A stretch of 61,378 bases of DNA from CAZKJL01 sp964611095 (GTDB taxonomy: Bacteria; Patescibacteriota; Gracilibacteria; Peribacterales; Peribacteraceae), in contig CAZSWJ010000005.1 of assembly GCA_964611095.1 (NCBI GenBank), positions 1 to 61,378 of the forward strand. Direction: 5' to 3'. The number at the start of each line of letters is the position of its first letter. Positions within the stretch are counted from its first letter, which is position 1. Positions 48,337 through 56,827 of this stretch are shown piece after piece. Under the pieces are notes generated by a model. That model searched no databases, was not told the DNA's origin, and saw nothing but the letters and a program-made list of their open reading frames with translations. The translations under genes were made by a program, and so were the position numbers.

Positions 48337-48756
48337 ATGAACTGGAAATCAGTCTCCGCCACCTCCAGCCTGGTCCTCCGGGTGCCGCTCGGAATCTGCA
48401 TGATTCTCATCGGCATCTCGGCGTATCGCGATTTCGCTCCGTTCATCGCGAACGTGACCGACGGCCTCGGGTGGCTCAGCAGCTTCGGCGTCGTGTGGGC
48501 GTACATCTTGCCCGCACTCTTCGTCTTCGGCGGCGGCATGCTCGCCGTGGGGCGCTACTCGTACGTCGCTGCCCTCACGGGCGGCGTGGCCCTGGCATCC
48601 GTTCCGTTCGGTCTCATCCTCAAGAACATCATGAGCGGTGCACCCTTGCCGGAGATGCTCTCGGCTTCGTACCCCACCATCGTGTGGATGGTGGCGTTCT
48701 ACCTGGCGCTGAATCCGCTCCCCGAGATGGAGCCCGTTCCTACGGAAGACAAATAA
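48337..48756 (+). CDS. DoxX-like membrane protein, partner of the preceding gene
   Basis: The 139-residue protein has four TM helices (about residues 10-28, 47-66, 72-92 and 105-124) and a short acidic tail. GICMILIGISAYRDFAPFI and VVWAYILPALFVFGGGMLAVG parallel segments of the gene before it (GLILISYGVNHYRHIGDFV; VVPALMIVGGLLFAI), so the two are likely paralogues from a tandem duplication. They are 19 bp apart and share a strong terminator. Confidence 0.72.
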   Translation: MNWKSVSATSSLVLRVPLGICMILIGISAYRDFAPFIANVTDGLGWLSSFGVVWAYILPALFVFGGGMLAVGRYSYVAALTGGVALASVPFGLILKNIMSGAPLPEMLSASYPTIVWMVAFYLALNPLPEMEPVPTEDK

Positions 48757-48769
48757 TCGATCTCTACGA

Positions 48770-48800
48770 AAGAACCCGACGACGTGTCGGGTTCTTTTTT
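48770..48800 (+). terminator. Intrinsic terminator after the DoxX-like pair
   Basis: AAGAACCCGAC (48770-48780) pairs perfectly with GTCGGGTTCTT (48786-48796) around a five-base loop and continues into a T-run. It also lies just after the end of convergent clpP. Confidence 0.93.
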
Positions 48801-48819
48801 GAGTGCGATGAAGTGATGC

Positions 48820-49476
48820 TTACGCGGCCTTCTTCGTGTGGTGGCTGATGATCTTATCGATGAGACCGTACGCCAGGGCCTCCTCGGCGTTCATGAATTT
48901 GTCGCGCTCCGTGTCCAGCTTCACTTTTGCCATTTTCTGGCCGGAGTGCTCGGCGATGAGCTGGTTCAAAAGATCCTTGGTCTTGATGATGTGCTCGGCG
49001 TGAATGGCGATGTCGGTTGCTTGGCCTTCCGTGCCGCCGAGAGGCTGGTGGATCATGATTTCGGAGTGGGGGAGCGCGAAACGCTTACCCTTGGCTCCGG
49101 ACATGAGGATGATGGCGCCGCCCGATGCGGCCATGCCGAGACAGACGGTGGAGACGTCGGGGCTGATGAGCTGCATGGTGTCGTACATCGCCATGGTGCT
49201 CGTCACCTGGCCTCCGGGAGAGTTCACGTAGAAGACGATGTCCTTCTTCGGGTCGGATTTCTCCAGGAAGAGGAACTGCGCAATGATGGAGTTTGCGACG
49301 TCGTCGTTGATGCCCGTTCCAAGGAAGACGATGCGCTCCTCCAGCAAGCGTGAGTAGATGTCGTACACGCGCTCACCGAACTGGGTCTTTTCGATGACGG
49401 TGGGGATGAGCACGTTCTGAGGCGTGATGTGGCCGCGGGAAATTCCTTTGGCGACGGACTGAATGGAGGGGTGCAT
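48820..49476 (-). CDS. clpP: ATP-dependent Clp protease proteolytic subunit
   Basis: The 218-residue serine peptidase forms the chamber used by ClpX or ClpC. The active-site serine is in CLGMAASGGAIILMSG, the histidine in ALPHSEIMIHQPLGG and the Asp in LDTERDKFMNAEEA. N-terminal residues LIPTVIEKTQFGERVYDIYSRLLEERIVFLG are typical. The region MAASGGA replaces the more common MAASMGA. The ATG at 49476 is separated from its promoter by about 90 nt containing a GAAGTGCGAAAGT-type repeat (49485-49525). No clpX lies adjacent. Confidence 0.96.
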   Translation of the reverse strand: MHPSIQSVAKGISRGHITPQNVLIPTVIEKTQFGERVYDIYSRLLEERIVFLGTGINDDVANSIIAQFLFLEKSDPKKDIVFYVNSPGGQVTSTMAMYDTMQLISPDVSTVCLGMAASGGAIILMSGAKGKRFALPHSEIMIHQPLGGTEGQATDIAIHAEHIIKTKDLLNQLIAEHSGQKMAKVKLDTERDKFMNAEEALAYGLIDKIISHHTKKAA

Positions 49477-49565
49477 ACGACGAGTGAGAAAGTGAAGAAG
49501 TACGGAAGTGCGAAAGTCGAAAGCGGTGATTTTACAAGCAGAAGCCGTCGATTGCTGATGTCTGT

Positions 49566-49604
49566 ATGATGTCATCATTATAGCGTAGAACCCACCCCGC
49601 GGGG
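49566..49604 (-). promoter_or_regulatory. clpP promoter with two palindromes
   Basis: On the minus strand TATAAT (49582-49577) is flanked by the palindrome ATGATG-T-CATCAT (49566-49578) at the transcription start and by CCCCGCGGGG (49595-49604) over the -35 region, where no good -35 hexamer is seen. The layout suggests control by one or two DNA-binding proteins. Confidence 0.45.
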
Positions 49605-49633
49605 CAGTATTCATGAGTTCTAATCTATGTTTC

Positions 49634-49656
49634 AATACTGCAAAGAACAGTATTCT
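49634..49656 (+). promoter_or_regulatory. miaA -10 box overlapped by inverted repeat
   Basis: AATACTG (49634-49640) and CAGTATT (49648-49654) form a perfect inverted repeat overlapping TATTCT (49651-49656), which is 7 nt before the ATG at 49664. Confidence 0.4.
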
Positions 49657-49663
49657 TGTCATG

Positions 49664-50608
49664 ATGCATCCATCTGCTCAAAACACCGATTCGTGGCTTC
49701 CTCTCGTGCAGGACTATCTCTTGCGGGAGCACGCCAAGCCGCTCATCGCGGTCATCGGCCCGACGGCTTCGGGCAAGACGGCGTTCTCCGTCCGTTTGGC
49801 CAAGGCTCTCGAAAAAATCGGATATCGCGCCGAAGTGGTGAATGCCGACTCGCGTCAGTTCTATGCAGGCTTCGATATCGGTACGGCGAAGATCACGGAG
49901 AAAGAAATGGAGGGTGTGCCGCATCATCTGCTTTCTGTTTTGAAGCCGAACGATGAATGCACCATCGCGTGGTTCCAAAAAGAAGCCGCACGTGTCATCA
50001 GTGAGATCCACGCGCGTGGGAATATTCCGCTCCTCGTCGGAGGATCGATGCTCTACGTCTCCGCCGTCATCGACGGGTTCGAGCCGCTGCCTGCCGATCC
50101 CGCCATTCGCGAGCGTCTTGAGCGCGAATACGATGCGGATGGCGGCACGACGCTGTTTGCGAGGCTTACCGAGGTCGACCCCGAAACGGCCGAGTCCATT
50201 CCGAAGGAAAATAAAATCTACGTCGTGCGCGCGATGGAAATGTACGAGTCCACCGGTATTCCCAAATCCAAGCAGCAGCGCAAGAAGGGGAGTCCGTACG
50301 ACACGCTTATTCTCGGCATGGACGTGCCGCGTGAAATCCTCATCGAGCGCATCAACAAACGCACGCTTGCGATGCTCCAAAGCGGTTGGATCGACGAAGT
50401 TCGCGCACTTCGTTCGTCCGGAGTATCAGCCGAGGACCCCGCCATGAAGAGCAGCGGCTACCGCGACATTTGGGACGTGCTCGATCACAAAACCATCGAT
50501 CTTCCCGCACTTGCCGAGAAGATTTCGGCGGGCGTTCGCAAGTACGCAAAAAGGCATGTCACATGGTGGAAGGACGATGCGCGCGTCGCGTGGTTACGCG
50601 GCGAGTGA
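49664..50608 (+). CDS. miaA: tRNA dimethylallyltransferase
   Basis: The 314-residue enzyme adds a dimethylallyl group to A37 of tRNAs reading U-starting codons. Visible motifs are the P-loop IGPTASGKTAFSV, NADSRQFYAGFDIGTAK, the VPHHLLSV segment, VGGSMLYVSAVIDG and RRTLAMLQ-like INKRTLAMLQSGWIDEV; AKRHVTWW is near the end. Two adjacent ATGs occur at 49661 and 49664; the second fits the 7-nt spacing from TATTCT. The 3' end overlaps the convergent small gene by 15 bp. Confidence 0.95.
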   Translation: MHPSAQNTDSWLPLVQDYLLREHAKPLIAVIGPTASGKTAFSVRLAKALEKIGYRAEVVNADSRQFYAGFDIGTAKITEKEMEGVPHHLLSVLKPNDECTIAWFQKEAARVISEIHARGNIPLLVGGSMLYVSAVIDGFEPLPADPAIRERLEREYDADGGTTLFARLTEVDPETAESIPKENKIYVVRAMEMYESTGIPKSKQQRKKGSPYDTLILGMDVPREILIERINKRTLAMLQSGWIDEVRALRSSGVSAEDPAMKSSGYRDIWDVLDHKTIDLPALAEKISAGVRKYAKRHVTWWKDDARVAWLRGE

Positions 50609-50848
50609 CGTCGTCTTTTCGATCTGTTCCACGAGCGCCAGCTTCTGTTGAAGCAGCGCGATTTTCTTGTCGGCGATTTCTTGGTTTCCCTCCTCTTTCA
50701 GATCCTTCGCCAAGCGCTCGGCCGTGGCGATCTTCGTTTCATACATCCCGCGCAAAGCGCCAATGGAAGCCGTTTCCGTCGGAGTCAGTTTCACTTCCTT
50801 CGGGTTTTCACGAGGCGTTTCCGGTGACTTGTTTTTGGAAGGAGACAT
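50594..50848 (-). CDS. Small charged helical protein
   Basis: The 84-residue protein is soluble, with a Lys/Pro-rich start (MSPSKNKSPETPRENPKEVK) and then one long amphipathic helix or hairpin (RGMYETKIATAERLAKDLKEE...LLQQKLALVEQIEKT) that looks coiled-coil forming. It starts 11 bp after the 128-residue gene on the same strand and overlaps the end of miaA convergently. No family is recognised. Confidence 0.65.
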   Translation of the reverse strand: MSPSKNKSPETPRENPKEVKLTPTETASIGALRGMYETKIATAERLAKDLKEEGNQEIADKKIALLQQKLALVEQIEKTTSLAA

Positions 50849-50859
50849 GAGGATGAGGG

Positions 50860-51246
50860 TTAGAATTTGAAGACGTCGGCGTGCGATTCGATGCGCTCTT
50901 TCATCTCCCACAACTGCTCGATCATGTTGGCGAGTTGCGGGCAGGCGTCGGGCGTTTGCTTGGACTTGTAGAAGTCGTAGATGTGTCCGAGCAACGTGGC
51001 GATATTCATCATCGACAAGTCCACCTTGGCTTTCCATTCTTGTTCCAGTCCGTCGTAGACCTTTCGATTCAGGAACGACTCGGGCTTCGTGACATCGATG
51101 GCGCCGCTCTCGAGAAGCTCGCTGATCTTCTTGGCGAACTCCTTGTGCTCCTTGCCCATATCTCCGCCCATCGGTGCGCCCGCTTTCTTCTGCGCGGCTT
51201 CCGACAAATCGGTGGTCACGGCCATCTGCGTAGCGAAGTCAGCCAT
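50860..51246 (-). CDS. Small hypothetical protein, 128 residues
   Basis: The soluble protein is helical with Met-rich loops (KKAGAPMGGDMGKEHKEF) and a C-terminal amphipathic region (ANMIEQLWEMKERIESHADVFKF). TATAAT on the minus strand (51259-51254) is 7 nt before ATG 51246, which fixes the start and predicts a leaderless mRNA. It forms a two-gene operon with the 84-residue protein. It is divergent from recG. Function unknown. Confidence 0.75.
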   Translation of the reverse strand: MADFATQMAVTTDLSEAAQKKAGAPMGGDMGKEHKEFAKKISELLESGAIDVTKPESFLNRKVYDGLEQEWKAKVDLSMMNIATLLGHIYDFYKSKQTPDACPQLANMIEQLWEMKERIESHADVFKF

Positions 51247-51340
51247 AGACTCCATTATAGCAGATTTCGCGCGGTTTCTCCATTTCCTTCGGGAAGCGAT
51301 TTCAAGACCGCGGGTTGCATGCGGGTGTACAATCATCCAC

Positions 51341-53413
51341 GTGAAACTTTCCGATGTGCTCACGCCGGCTCTGCTCAAAACCACGCAGCCTTTCATCGAC
51401 GGTCTTGCGGCGATGGCGATCACGACGGTGCAGGACCTTGTTTTGTACTATCCGCGTGCGCACGAAGACCTGAGTGCCACGACACTGCTCGCGGACGCTC
51501 CGCCCGACGAGAAGGTGACGCTCCGCGGTACGATTCAGAAGTTGAAGTTGGTGCGCACGCGTTCCCGAAAAACGTTGGTGCAGGCGCAGTTCGTCGATGA
51601 GTCGGGAGGAACCGCCGAGGTCGTGTGGTTCAACCAGCCGCACGTCATGCGCATGCTGCAGGAAGGCCAAATGGTCGTGCTCACGGGCAAGGTGCAGGAA
51701 GCGGGATACAAGCTCAAGATCATGAGTCCCGTCTTCGAGGACGGTCGCAGAGAAACGACGCTCCACGCGGGACGCATCGTTCCGGTGTATCCGCAAACCG
51801 AGCAGATCGGCTCGCGTTGGCTCCGGGAAAAAATGTCGCTCGTGAAGAACTGCATCGGTGAGCTCAAGGAGACGCTTCCTCCCGACGTCGTCAAAGAAGA
51901 GAAGCTCATGCCGCGGAGCGGTGCCGTCATGGAGCTGCATTTCCCCACGACGCCCGAACGATTGGAGGAAGCCAAGCAACGCTTCGCCTTCGAGGAAATG
52001 TTCGCCGTGCAAAACGAAGCGCTCGAACGCAAAAAAGAATGGCAGGGAGAAAAGCAGAAGCGTCTGGAGATCCCCATGGACGCCGAGCTCATCAAGGCGT
52101 TCTTCCAATGCCAGAGCTTCACGCCGACCGGCGGACAGAAAGTGGCCATCTACGAAATTCTCAAGGATATGGAGAAAGGCAGACCGATGTCGCGCCTTCT
52201 GGAAGGCGACGTGGGCTCGGGAAAAACGCTCGTCGCGGTCGCCGTGATGGCGAGCGTCATCGCGCGTCGCGGACAGTGCGCGCTCATGGTGCCGACGGAA
52301 GTTCTGGCCAGGCAGCACGCGCTCACGGTCTCCAGGCTCCTCGTGTCGTTCCACTCGTACATTGCGAGCGGGGAGTACGCCAAAAAGGGCATCAAGGCCG
52401 ATCATCTCAAGTCCATGCCGTCGCCCTCGGTGGCGCTTCTCACGGGCTCCATGGCGCAAGCCGAAGCCGATGACGTGCGCAGGCGCTTGGCGCAGGGGCT
52501 CATCGATGTCGTCATCGGTACGCACGCGCTCATCGAAGATTCCGTGCGTTTCAAGGATTTACGGCTCGCCATCGTGGACGAGCAACACCGCTTCGGCGTG
52601 AACCAGCGCGCGCGTCTCACCGAGAAGGGCAGCCCGCATTTCCTGTCGATGACGGCGACTCCCATTCCCCGCACGCTCGCGCTCACCGCGTACGGCGATC
52701 ACGATCTTTCGGTGCTCCTGGAAAAGCCGGGGCAACGGAAGCCCATCAAGACATCGGTCGTTTCGCCGGACGAGAGGAAGACCGTCGAACTCTTCATCGA
52801 CAATCAGATCAAAGAAGGTCGGCAGATCTTCGTCATCTGTCCGCTCATCGACGAATCCAAAGCCGATGAGATGGCCGAGATCAAGAACGTCGAAGCCGAA
52901 CTTCAGCGCTTGCAGAAGGCCTTCCCGCACCGCAGGATCGCCAAGCTCCACGGCAGACTGCACGGTGATGAAAAGTCTCAAATCATGGTGGATTTCAAAA
53001 ACAAAGCGTTCGACATTCTCGTGTCCACCTCGGTCATCGAAGTCGGCATCGATATTCCGAACAGCACCATCATCGTCATCGAAGGTGCCGAAAGATTCGG
53101 GCTCTCGCAGCTCCATCAGTTCCGCGGTCGTGTGGGACGCAGCGATCATCAGAGCTACTGCTTCCTCTTCACCACGACACCGCAGCAAGCGCGCTCGGAG
53201 CGACTCAAGGCCATGGAGCAGCACGATTCGGGTTTCATGCTCGCCGAGATCGACCTCAAGCTCCGCGGCCCCGGTGAGCTCTTCGGTACGCGCCAGAGCG
53301 GGCTTCCCGATTTCCGTTTCGGCAGCCTGCTCAACGTCGAACTCGTTCTCCGTGCTCGCAGGGCCGCCGAGAAATATCTCGGCATCGGTGACAAGTCGGC
53401 GGTTGCCGTCTAA
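51341..53413 (+). CDS. recG: ATP-dependent DNA helicase RecG
   Basis: The 690-residue branched-DNA helicase remodels stalled forks and Holliday junctions. The N-terminal wedge domain has the OB-fold segment VTLRGTIQKLKLVRTRSRKTLVQAQF. The helicase core shows Walker A LLEGDVGSGKT, DExQH box DEQHRFGV, motif III MTATPIPRTLAL, and motifs IV-VI ending QFRGRVGRSDHQSYC. The start is GTG at 51341, with TACAAT (51328-51333) 7 nt upstream; the conserved N-terminus begins there. No Shine-Dalgarno sequence is present. Confidence 0.96.
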   Translation: MKLSDVLTPALLKTTQPFIDGLAAMAITTVQDLVLYYPRAHEDLSATTLLADAPPDEKVTLRGTIQKLKLVRTRSRKTLVQAQFVDESGGTAEVVWFNQPHVMRMLQEGQMVVLTGKVQEAGYKLKIMSPVFEDGRRETTLHAGRIVPVYPQTEQIGSRWLREKMSLVKNCIGELKETLPPDVVKEEKLMPRSGAVMELHFPTTPERLEEAKQRFAFEEMFAVQNEALERKKEWQGEKQKRLEIPMDAELIKAFFQCQSFTPTGGQKVAIYEILKDMEKGRPMSRLLEGDVGSGKTLVAVAVMASVIARRGQCALMVPTEVLARQHALTVSRLLVSFHSYIASGEYAKKGIKADHLKSMPSPSVALLTGSMAQAEADDVRRRLAQGLIDVVIGTHALIEDSVRFKDLRLAIVDEQHRFGVNQRARLTEKGSPHFLSMTATPIPRTLALTAYGDHDLSVLLEKPGQRKPIKTSVVSPDERKTVELFIDNQIKEGRQIFVICPLIDESKADEMAEIKNVEAELQRLQKAFPHRRIAKLHGRLHGDEKSQIMVDFKNKAFDILVSTSVIEVGIDIPNSTIIVIEGAERFGLSQLHQFRGRVGRSDHQSYCFLFTTTPQQARSERLKAMEQHDSGFMLAEIDLKLRGPGELFGTRQSGLPDFRFGSLLNVELVLRARRAAEKYLGIGDKSAVAV

Positions 53414-53435
53414 ATTTGCTACCATTCACTCCGTC

Positions 53436-53798
53436 ATGCCCATCGAACTTACCTCCGTACAGCTGGATCTGGCCCAGAAGCTCTCCGAACACGCCAAGGA
53501 CGCGTGCGGTCTTGTCGGTCTCAAGTGTCAAAAGTGCGAACCACAGCATTTTTACCTGACCGTGCACCGCTACTACGGGCGCGTGCAGGGCATGTCCGCC
53601 GAGGTCGACCGTTGCATCGATTGGTGCATGAGCAAAGGAAAACTCGTGTTCACGGCACAGCGCTTCGGCAACTGGTGCGCCAACAAGGTGAAGTGGGACA
53701 AAGAGGAGCAGATTAAAAAGGCTGAGCTCGATAAGCTCAAGTCGGGAACTGTCTATCAACAAGAGGAGTACGCCCGCCGCATGGCGCCGCGGAACTAA
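53436..53798 (+). CDS. Small Cys/Trp-containing protein downstream of recG
   Basis: The 120-residue soluble protein has several cysteines (DACGLVGLKCQKCEPQH, DRCIDWC, NWC) and a segment KGKLVFTAQRFGNWCANKVKWDKEEQ that faintly resembles the DNA-binding tail of phage-type replication proteins (K..Y....ALRNW). That similarity is too short for a call. TACCAT (53420-53425) is 10 nt before the ATG. It is transcribed in the same direction as recG, 22 bp later, and overlaps the convergent glycosyltransferase gene by 4 bp. Confidence 0.75.
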   Translation: MPIELTSVQLDLAQKLSEHAKDACGLVGLKCQKCEPQHFYLTVHRYYGRVQGMSAEVDRCIDWCMSKGKLVFTAQRFGNWCANKVKWDKEEQIKKAELDKLKSGTVYQQEEYARRMAPRN

Positions 53799-55144
53799 GA
53801 ACGCTTCGTGAGCCCGCGCATGCAGAGTGAACATGCCAGTATCAGCATGGCTGCCGGAATCATCATCTGTCTGTAGTACGACTCGGCATTGAGCAGGAAG
53901 CGCACGTTCGGCGTGCACAGGTAAATGAAGAGCACCTGTGCGAAGACGATGCCGCCCCAGAGGAGTATCGAGAGTTCCTTGCGTTCGATCTGCGGAAACT
54001 TTTTGCGTGCACCCATCAAAATCAGAACGATGAATGCGGGAATGACGTACCACGCGATGCCGAACGAGCCGCGGCTCACGAGGCCCAGGAAGGCCTCACC
54101 GAAGCCCTCGGTGCGAATGGCGAAGAGCGTGTCCGAACTGTGCGGCGTGAGCGAGAGACCCTTCGCCCATGCGAACACGGGCCACGGTGCCGCAAGCGCG
54201 ATGCTCACGACCCCTGCGGTTGTCGCGGATTTCCATTGAGCTTTGTCTTTGCGAACGATGAGTGCCACAAGAAGAATCCACGGTGCGAGACCGAAGAACA
54301 GTCCCTCGGACTTGGTCCACACGCAGGCTGCGGCGAAAATACCGGAGAGCATGAGCATGCCGATCTTTTTCTCGTGCGATTCGTTCCATGCGGCGAGGCA
54401 CGCGAGCGAGAGGAGCATGTACTGCAGAACGTTCAGGTCGCCGTAACCCTGCGCCAGGTGCAAGCTGAGGAGTGGGATGCCGAGGAGTGCCGCGATCGTC
54501 ACCGTACCGTGCGCGGTGCCGCGGAGCTTCTTGAGAATGACGGCGATGCCGAGGAACGTGCAGACCGAAAGTAGGAACAGGATCGTGTTCGCGGCGGTGT
54601 CGTTCCACTCTTTCTGGCCTTGGTTGGCCGTCACTTGGAGCGCGTGGTACAGGAACGGGTACTGCGGTTTGGCCATGCCGCGGCTCTCGTCGGGATCGAA
54701 TGCCATTGTCCGATCGTAGAACGAAATTTCCGAGCGCATCGTCCAGTTCGTCGCGCTGTCGTACTGCATCGTCGGGAGCATCACGGCGTGTGCGAATGCG
54801 TAGATCACGGTCATCGCGATGAGAACGAGCGAGCAGCCCGTCACGATCTTTTCGGTGCGCGAGAGAGCGGGGGACACGAGCAGCTCCCCATCCTTGTTCT
54901 TTTTATTGCGCGCGTAGAACGCGGCGACGGCCGTGATGATGATGTGGGCGCCCAGAAGCGCGACGGGCGTGAGCGGAACGCCGAAGACCGTATACGCGAA
55001 GACGATGAGGACGTTCACGAATGCGGCGAGCGGCAAGGAGAGCGTAAGCGCGAGTGTGAGTTCGCACGTGAACGCCAAGCCGATGAGCGTGCCCTGGGCG
55101 ACGAGCAGGAGTGTCACGCCGACGAAGAGGAGGAAGCTCATCAT
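53795..55144 (-). CDS. GT-C family membrane glycosyltransferase (PMT/ArnT-like)
   Basis: The 449-residue protein has about 11 TM helices. After the second helix pair, a first extracytoplasmic loop contains MLPTMQYDSATNWTMRSEISFYD, where GT-C enzymes carry the catalytic Asp. AKPQYPFLYHALQV follows, as in PMT/ArnT-type proteins that use polyprenyl-phosphate sugars. It should glycosylate lipid- or protein-linked acceptors outside the membrane. It overlaps the upstream gene by 4 bp, so the two are translated together as part of a three-gene operon. Confidence 0.82.
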   Translation of the reverse strand: MMSFLLFVGVTLLLVAQGTLIGLAFTCELTLALTLSLPLAAFVNVLIVFAYTVFGVPLTPVALLGAHIIITAVAAFYARNKKNKDGELLVSPALSRTEKIVTGCSLVLIAMTVIYAFAHAVMLPTMQYDSATNWTMRSEISFYDRTMAFDPDESRGMAKPQYPFLYHALQVTANQGQKEWNDTAANTILFLLSVCTFLGIAVILKKLRGTAHGTVTIAALLGIPLLSLHLAQGYGDLNVLQYMLLSLACLAAWNESHEKKIGMLMLSGIFAAACVWTKSEGLFFGLAPWILLVALIVRKDKAQWKSATTAGVVSIALAAPWPVFAWAKGLSLTPHSSDTLFAIRTEGFGEAFLGLVSRGSFGIAWYVIPAFIVLILMGARKKFPQIERKELSILLWGGIVFAQVLFIYLCTPNVRFLLNAESYYRQMMIPAAMLILACSLCMRGLTKRS

Positions 55145-56193
55145 GGAAGCAGTCGGAAAAGAATCGATCCGTCGGCGAATGTATTCAGGCGTTCGGCATG
55201 TCGATTCACGGCTCCGCAGCGCAGTGTGAGCACCGTCGCTTTGTTCACCGTAGCGGTGTCCAGGTTCCAGGATTGCTTGTCCATGACGACGGCGAAGTCG
55301 GCCTTGGCGGCGTCGGCATCATCGGAGGAAATGCGGACGGGGTACGCGAAGTAGCGCAGGATTTTTTCTTTGTAGTTCGTTCCGTCGCGGCACGAATACA
55401 CGGTTTGTCCTTTTTTGCCGATCAGTTTGATGGCCCCCGCCATCAGGTGCGCCGAACCCGCTTCGTCGTACGTACCCTCCGCGTATTCACTCAGATGCTG
55501 ATTGGTGAAGCGGAGTAAATCGAGTCCGAACCGCAGCTGATACAGTCCTGCACCAATCAGGAGAATGGCGACGGCTGTGACGATTCTGCGTTCGCGTTTC
55601 ACAAAAAGATGAACGACGAGTGCAATGATGACCGTGACGATGCCGAGCATCACGGCGACGTGTGCGCCGAAGATGCGGTAGCCGCGGAGCGCGTGGTAGC
55701 TGCTCGGCGTGTAGGGCTCGGGCGTGAGGAAGTGTCCCACGCCGGCTCCGACGATGCGAAACGGAGACGCGGGCGTGAACGAGATGGAGTTGAATCCGGC
55801 ATCGGCCTTTTCATCTTTGCTGAGCAAATGCACGAGCCACTTTTGTTGCAGGGGTTTCCAACCCGGAGACACGGTGAGGTCGATGGACGCCGTGCCGTCT
55901 TCCGTCTGCGGCAACGTAAAACGCAGGAAGTCCGTGGGAACGAACACGTCGTCTTTCTCCAGCGGCACCATGTAGATCTCCAGCGGCTGGTTGCTGTGGT
56001 ATGAGATGACGAGTGTCGCGCCTTTTCCTTCGAGTGCCGTGGATGCACGGCCTTTGTTTTCCGAGAGTGCGCGCTCCACCGGTTCCGATGAATCGACGAT
56101 CGCAGGACGAATGAAGACCGATTGCGCTCCCGCGAGCGGCACGGCAAACATCATGGAAACCGCAGCCGCAAGCAGAAAAAGTCGAGTCGTCAT
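55141..56193 (-). CDS. Membrane protein partner of the GT-C glycosyltransferase
   Basis: The 350-residue protein has a cleavable signal peptide (MTTRLFLLAAAVSMMFAVPLAGAQS), a beta-rich extracytoplasmic domain (about residues 25-160), two TM helices (about 178-198 and 206-222) and a second extracytoplasmic alpha/beta domain (about 225-350). No family is recognised. Its first ATG directly follows the stop of the DUF1761-like gene and its end overlaps the glycosyltransferase by 4 bp. The tight coupling suggests a role in the same surface glycosylation step. Confidence 0.78.
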   Translation of the reverse strand: MTTRLFLLAAAVSMMFAVPLAGAQSVFIRPAIVDSSEPVERALSENKGRASTALEGKGATLVISYHSNQPLEIYMVPLEKDDVFVPTDFLRFTLPQTEDGTASIDLTVSPGWKPLQQKWLVHLLSKDEKADAGFNSISFTPASPFRIVGAGVGHFLTPEPYTPSSYHALRGYRIFGAHVAVMLGIVTVIIALVVHLFVKRERRIVTAVAILLIGAGLYQLRFGLDLLRFTNQHLSEYAEGTYDEAGSAHLMAGAIKLIGKKGQTVYSCRDGTNYKEKILRYFAYPVRISSDDADAAKADFAVVMDKQSWNLDTATVNKATVLTLRCGAVNRHAERLNTFADGSILFRLLP

Positions 56194-56631
56194 TTATCCG
56201 ATCCAGGCGTGCATGATGGCGCCCATAATGCAGAGCGAGACGAGCGGGTACCAGGTGTCGATGAGGAAGAGTTTGAGCGACTTCTGCGTGTACGCATAAC
56301 TCGTGGCGAACACCGTGCCGGTGAACGCGAGCCAAAGCAGGACGATCATGGCGACGACGTCACCGTATCCGGCGACCGGCACGACGGCGAAAATCGTTCC
56401 GACGATCGTGGCTTGAACGATGCCGCTGATGACGCTCGTGGCGATGGCGGGAGCCATGGCCTTCTTCATCTCTTTCTTGGAAACCTTATCCATGCCGCTC
56501 AGCTTGGCCCACGTCTTGCCGAACAGCGGACCGAACCAAATCATGCCGAGCGCCATGTGCGCCACGAGACACAGGAGGATCGCCAGCGGATACGCCTTTG
56601 CGAACAGCAGCGCGGAGAGAAAGATATCCAT
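56194..56631 (-). CDS. DUF1761-like membrane protein
   Basis: The 145-residue protein has four TM helices and the pattern AKAYPLAILLCLVAHMALGMIWFGPLFGKTWAKLSGM, typical of the DUF1761 family, whose function is unknown. It is the first gene of the operon with the partner membrane protein and the GT-C glycosyltransferase. The ATG at 56631 follows a long pyrimidine tract and has no Shine-Dalgarno sequence. Confidence 0.82.
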   Translation of the reverse strand: MDIFLSALLFAKAYPLAILLCLVAHMALGMIWFGPLFGKTWAKLSGMDKVSKKEMKKAMAPAIATSVISGIVQATIVGTIFAVVPVAGYGDVVAMIVLLWLAFTGTVFATSYAYTQKSLKLFLIDTWYPLVSLCIMGAIMHAWIG

Positions 56632-56793
56632 GAGAGAAAAAGGGAAAGAGAAGAGGGAGAGAAATGAATGTTATTTTTTTCCGGCGCTCGAGTGCTCGGT
56701 ACTCCTTGCACTCCGTTCCATCGCCATGGCGCAGCTTTGACATCGAATTTTGTCCATGGATCTTATTGTTCGCTATTACTGTGTTCGGACAAA

Positions 56794-56821
56794 TTGAGAT
56801 TATTTTCATTTATTGTATAAT
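56794..56821 (+). promoter_or_regulatory. Leaderless promoter of the 207-residue protein gene
   Basis: TTGAGA (56794-56799), a 16-nt spacer and the consensus TATAAT (56816-56821), 6 nt before the ATG at 56828. Confidence 0.82.
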
Positions 56822-56827
56822 AGAACT

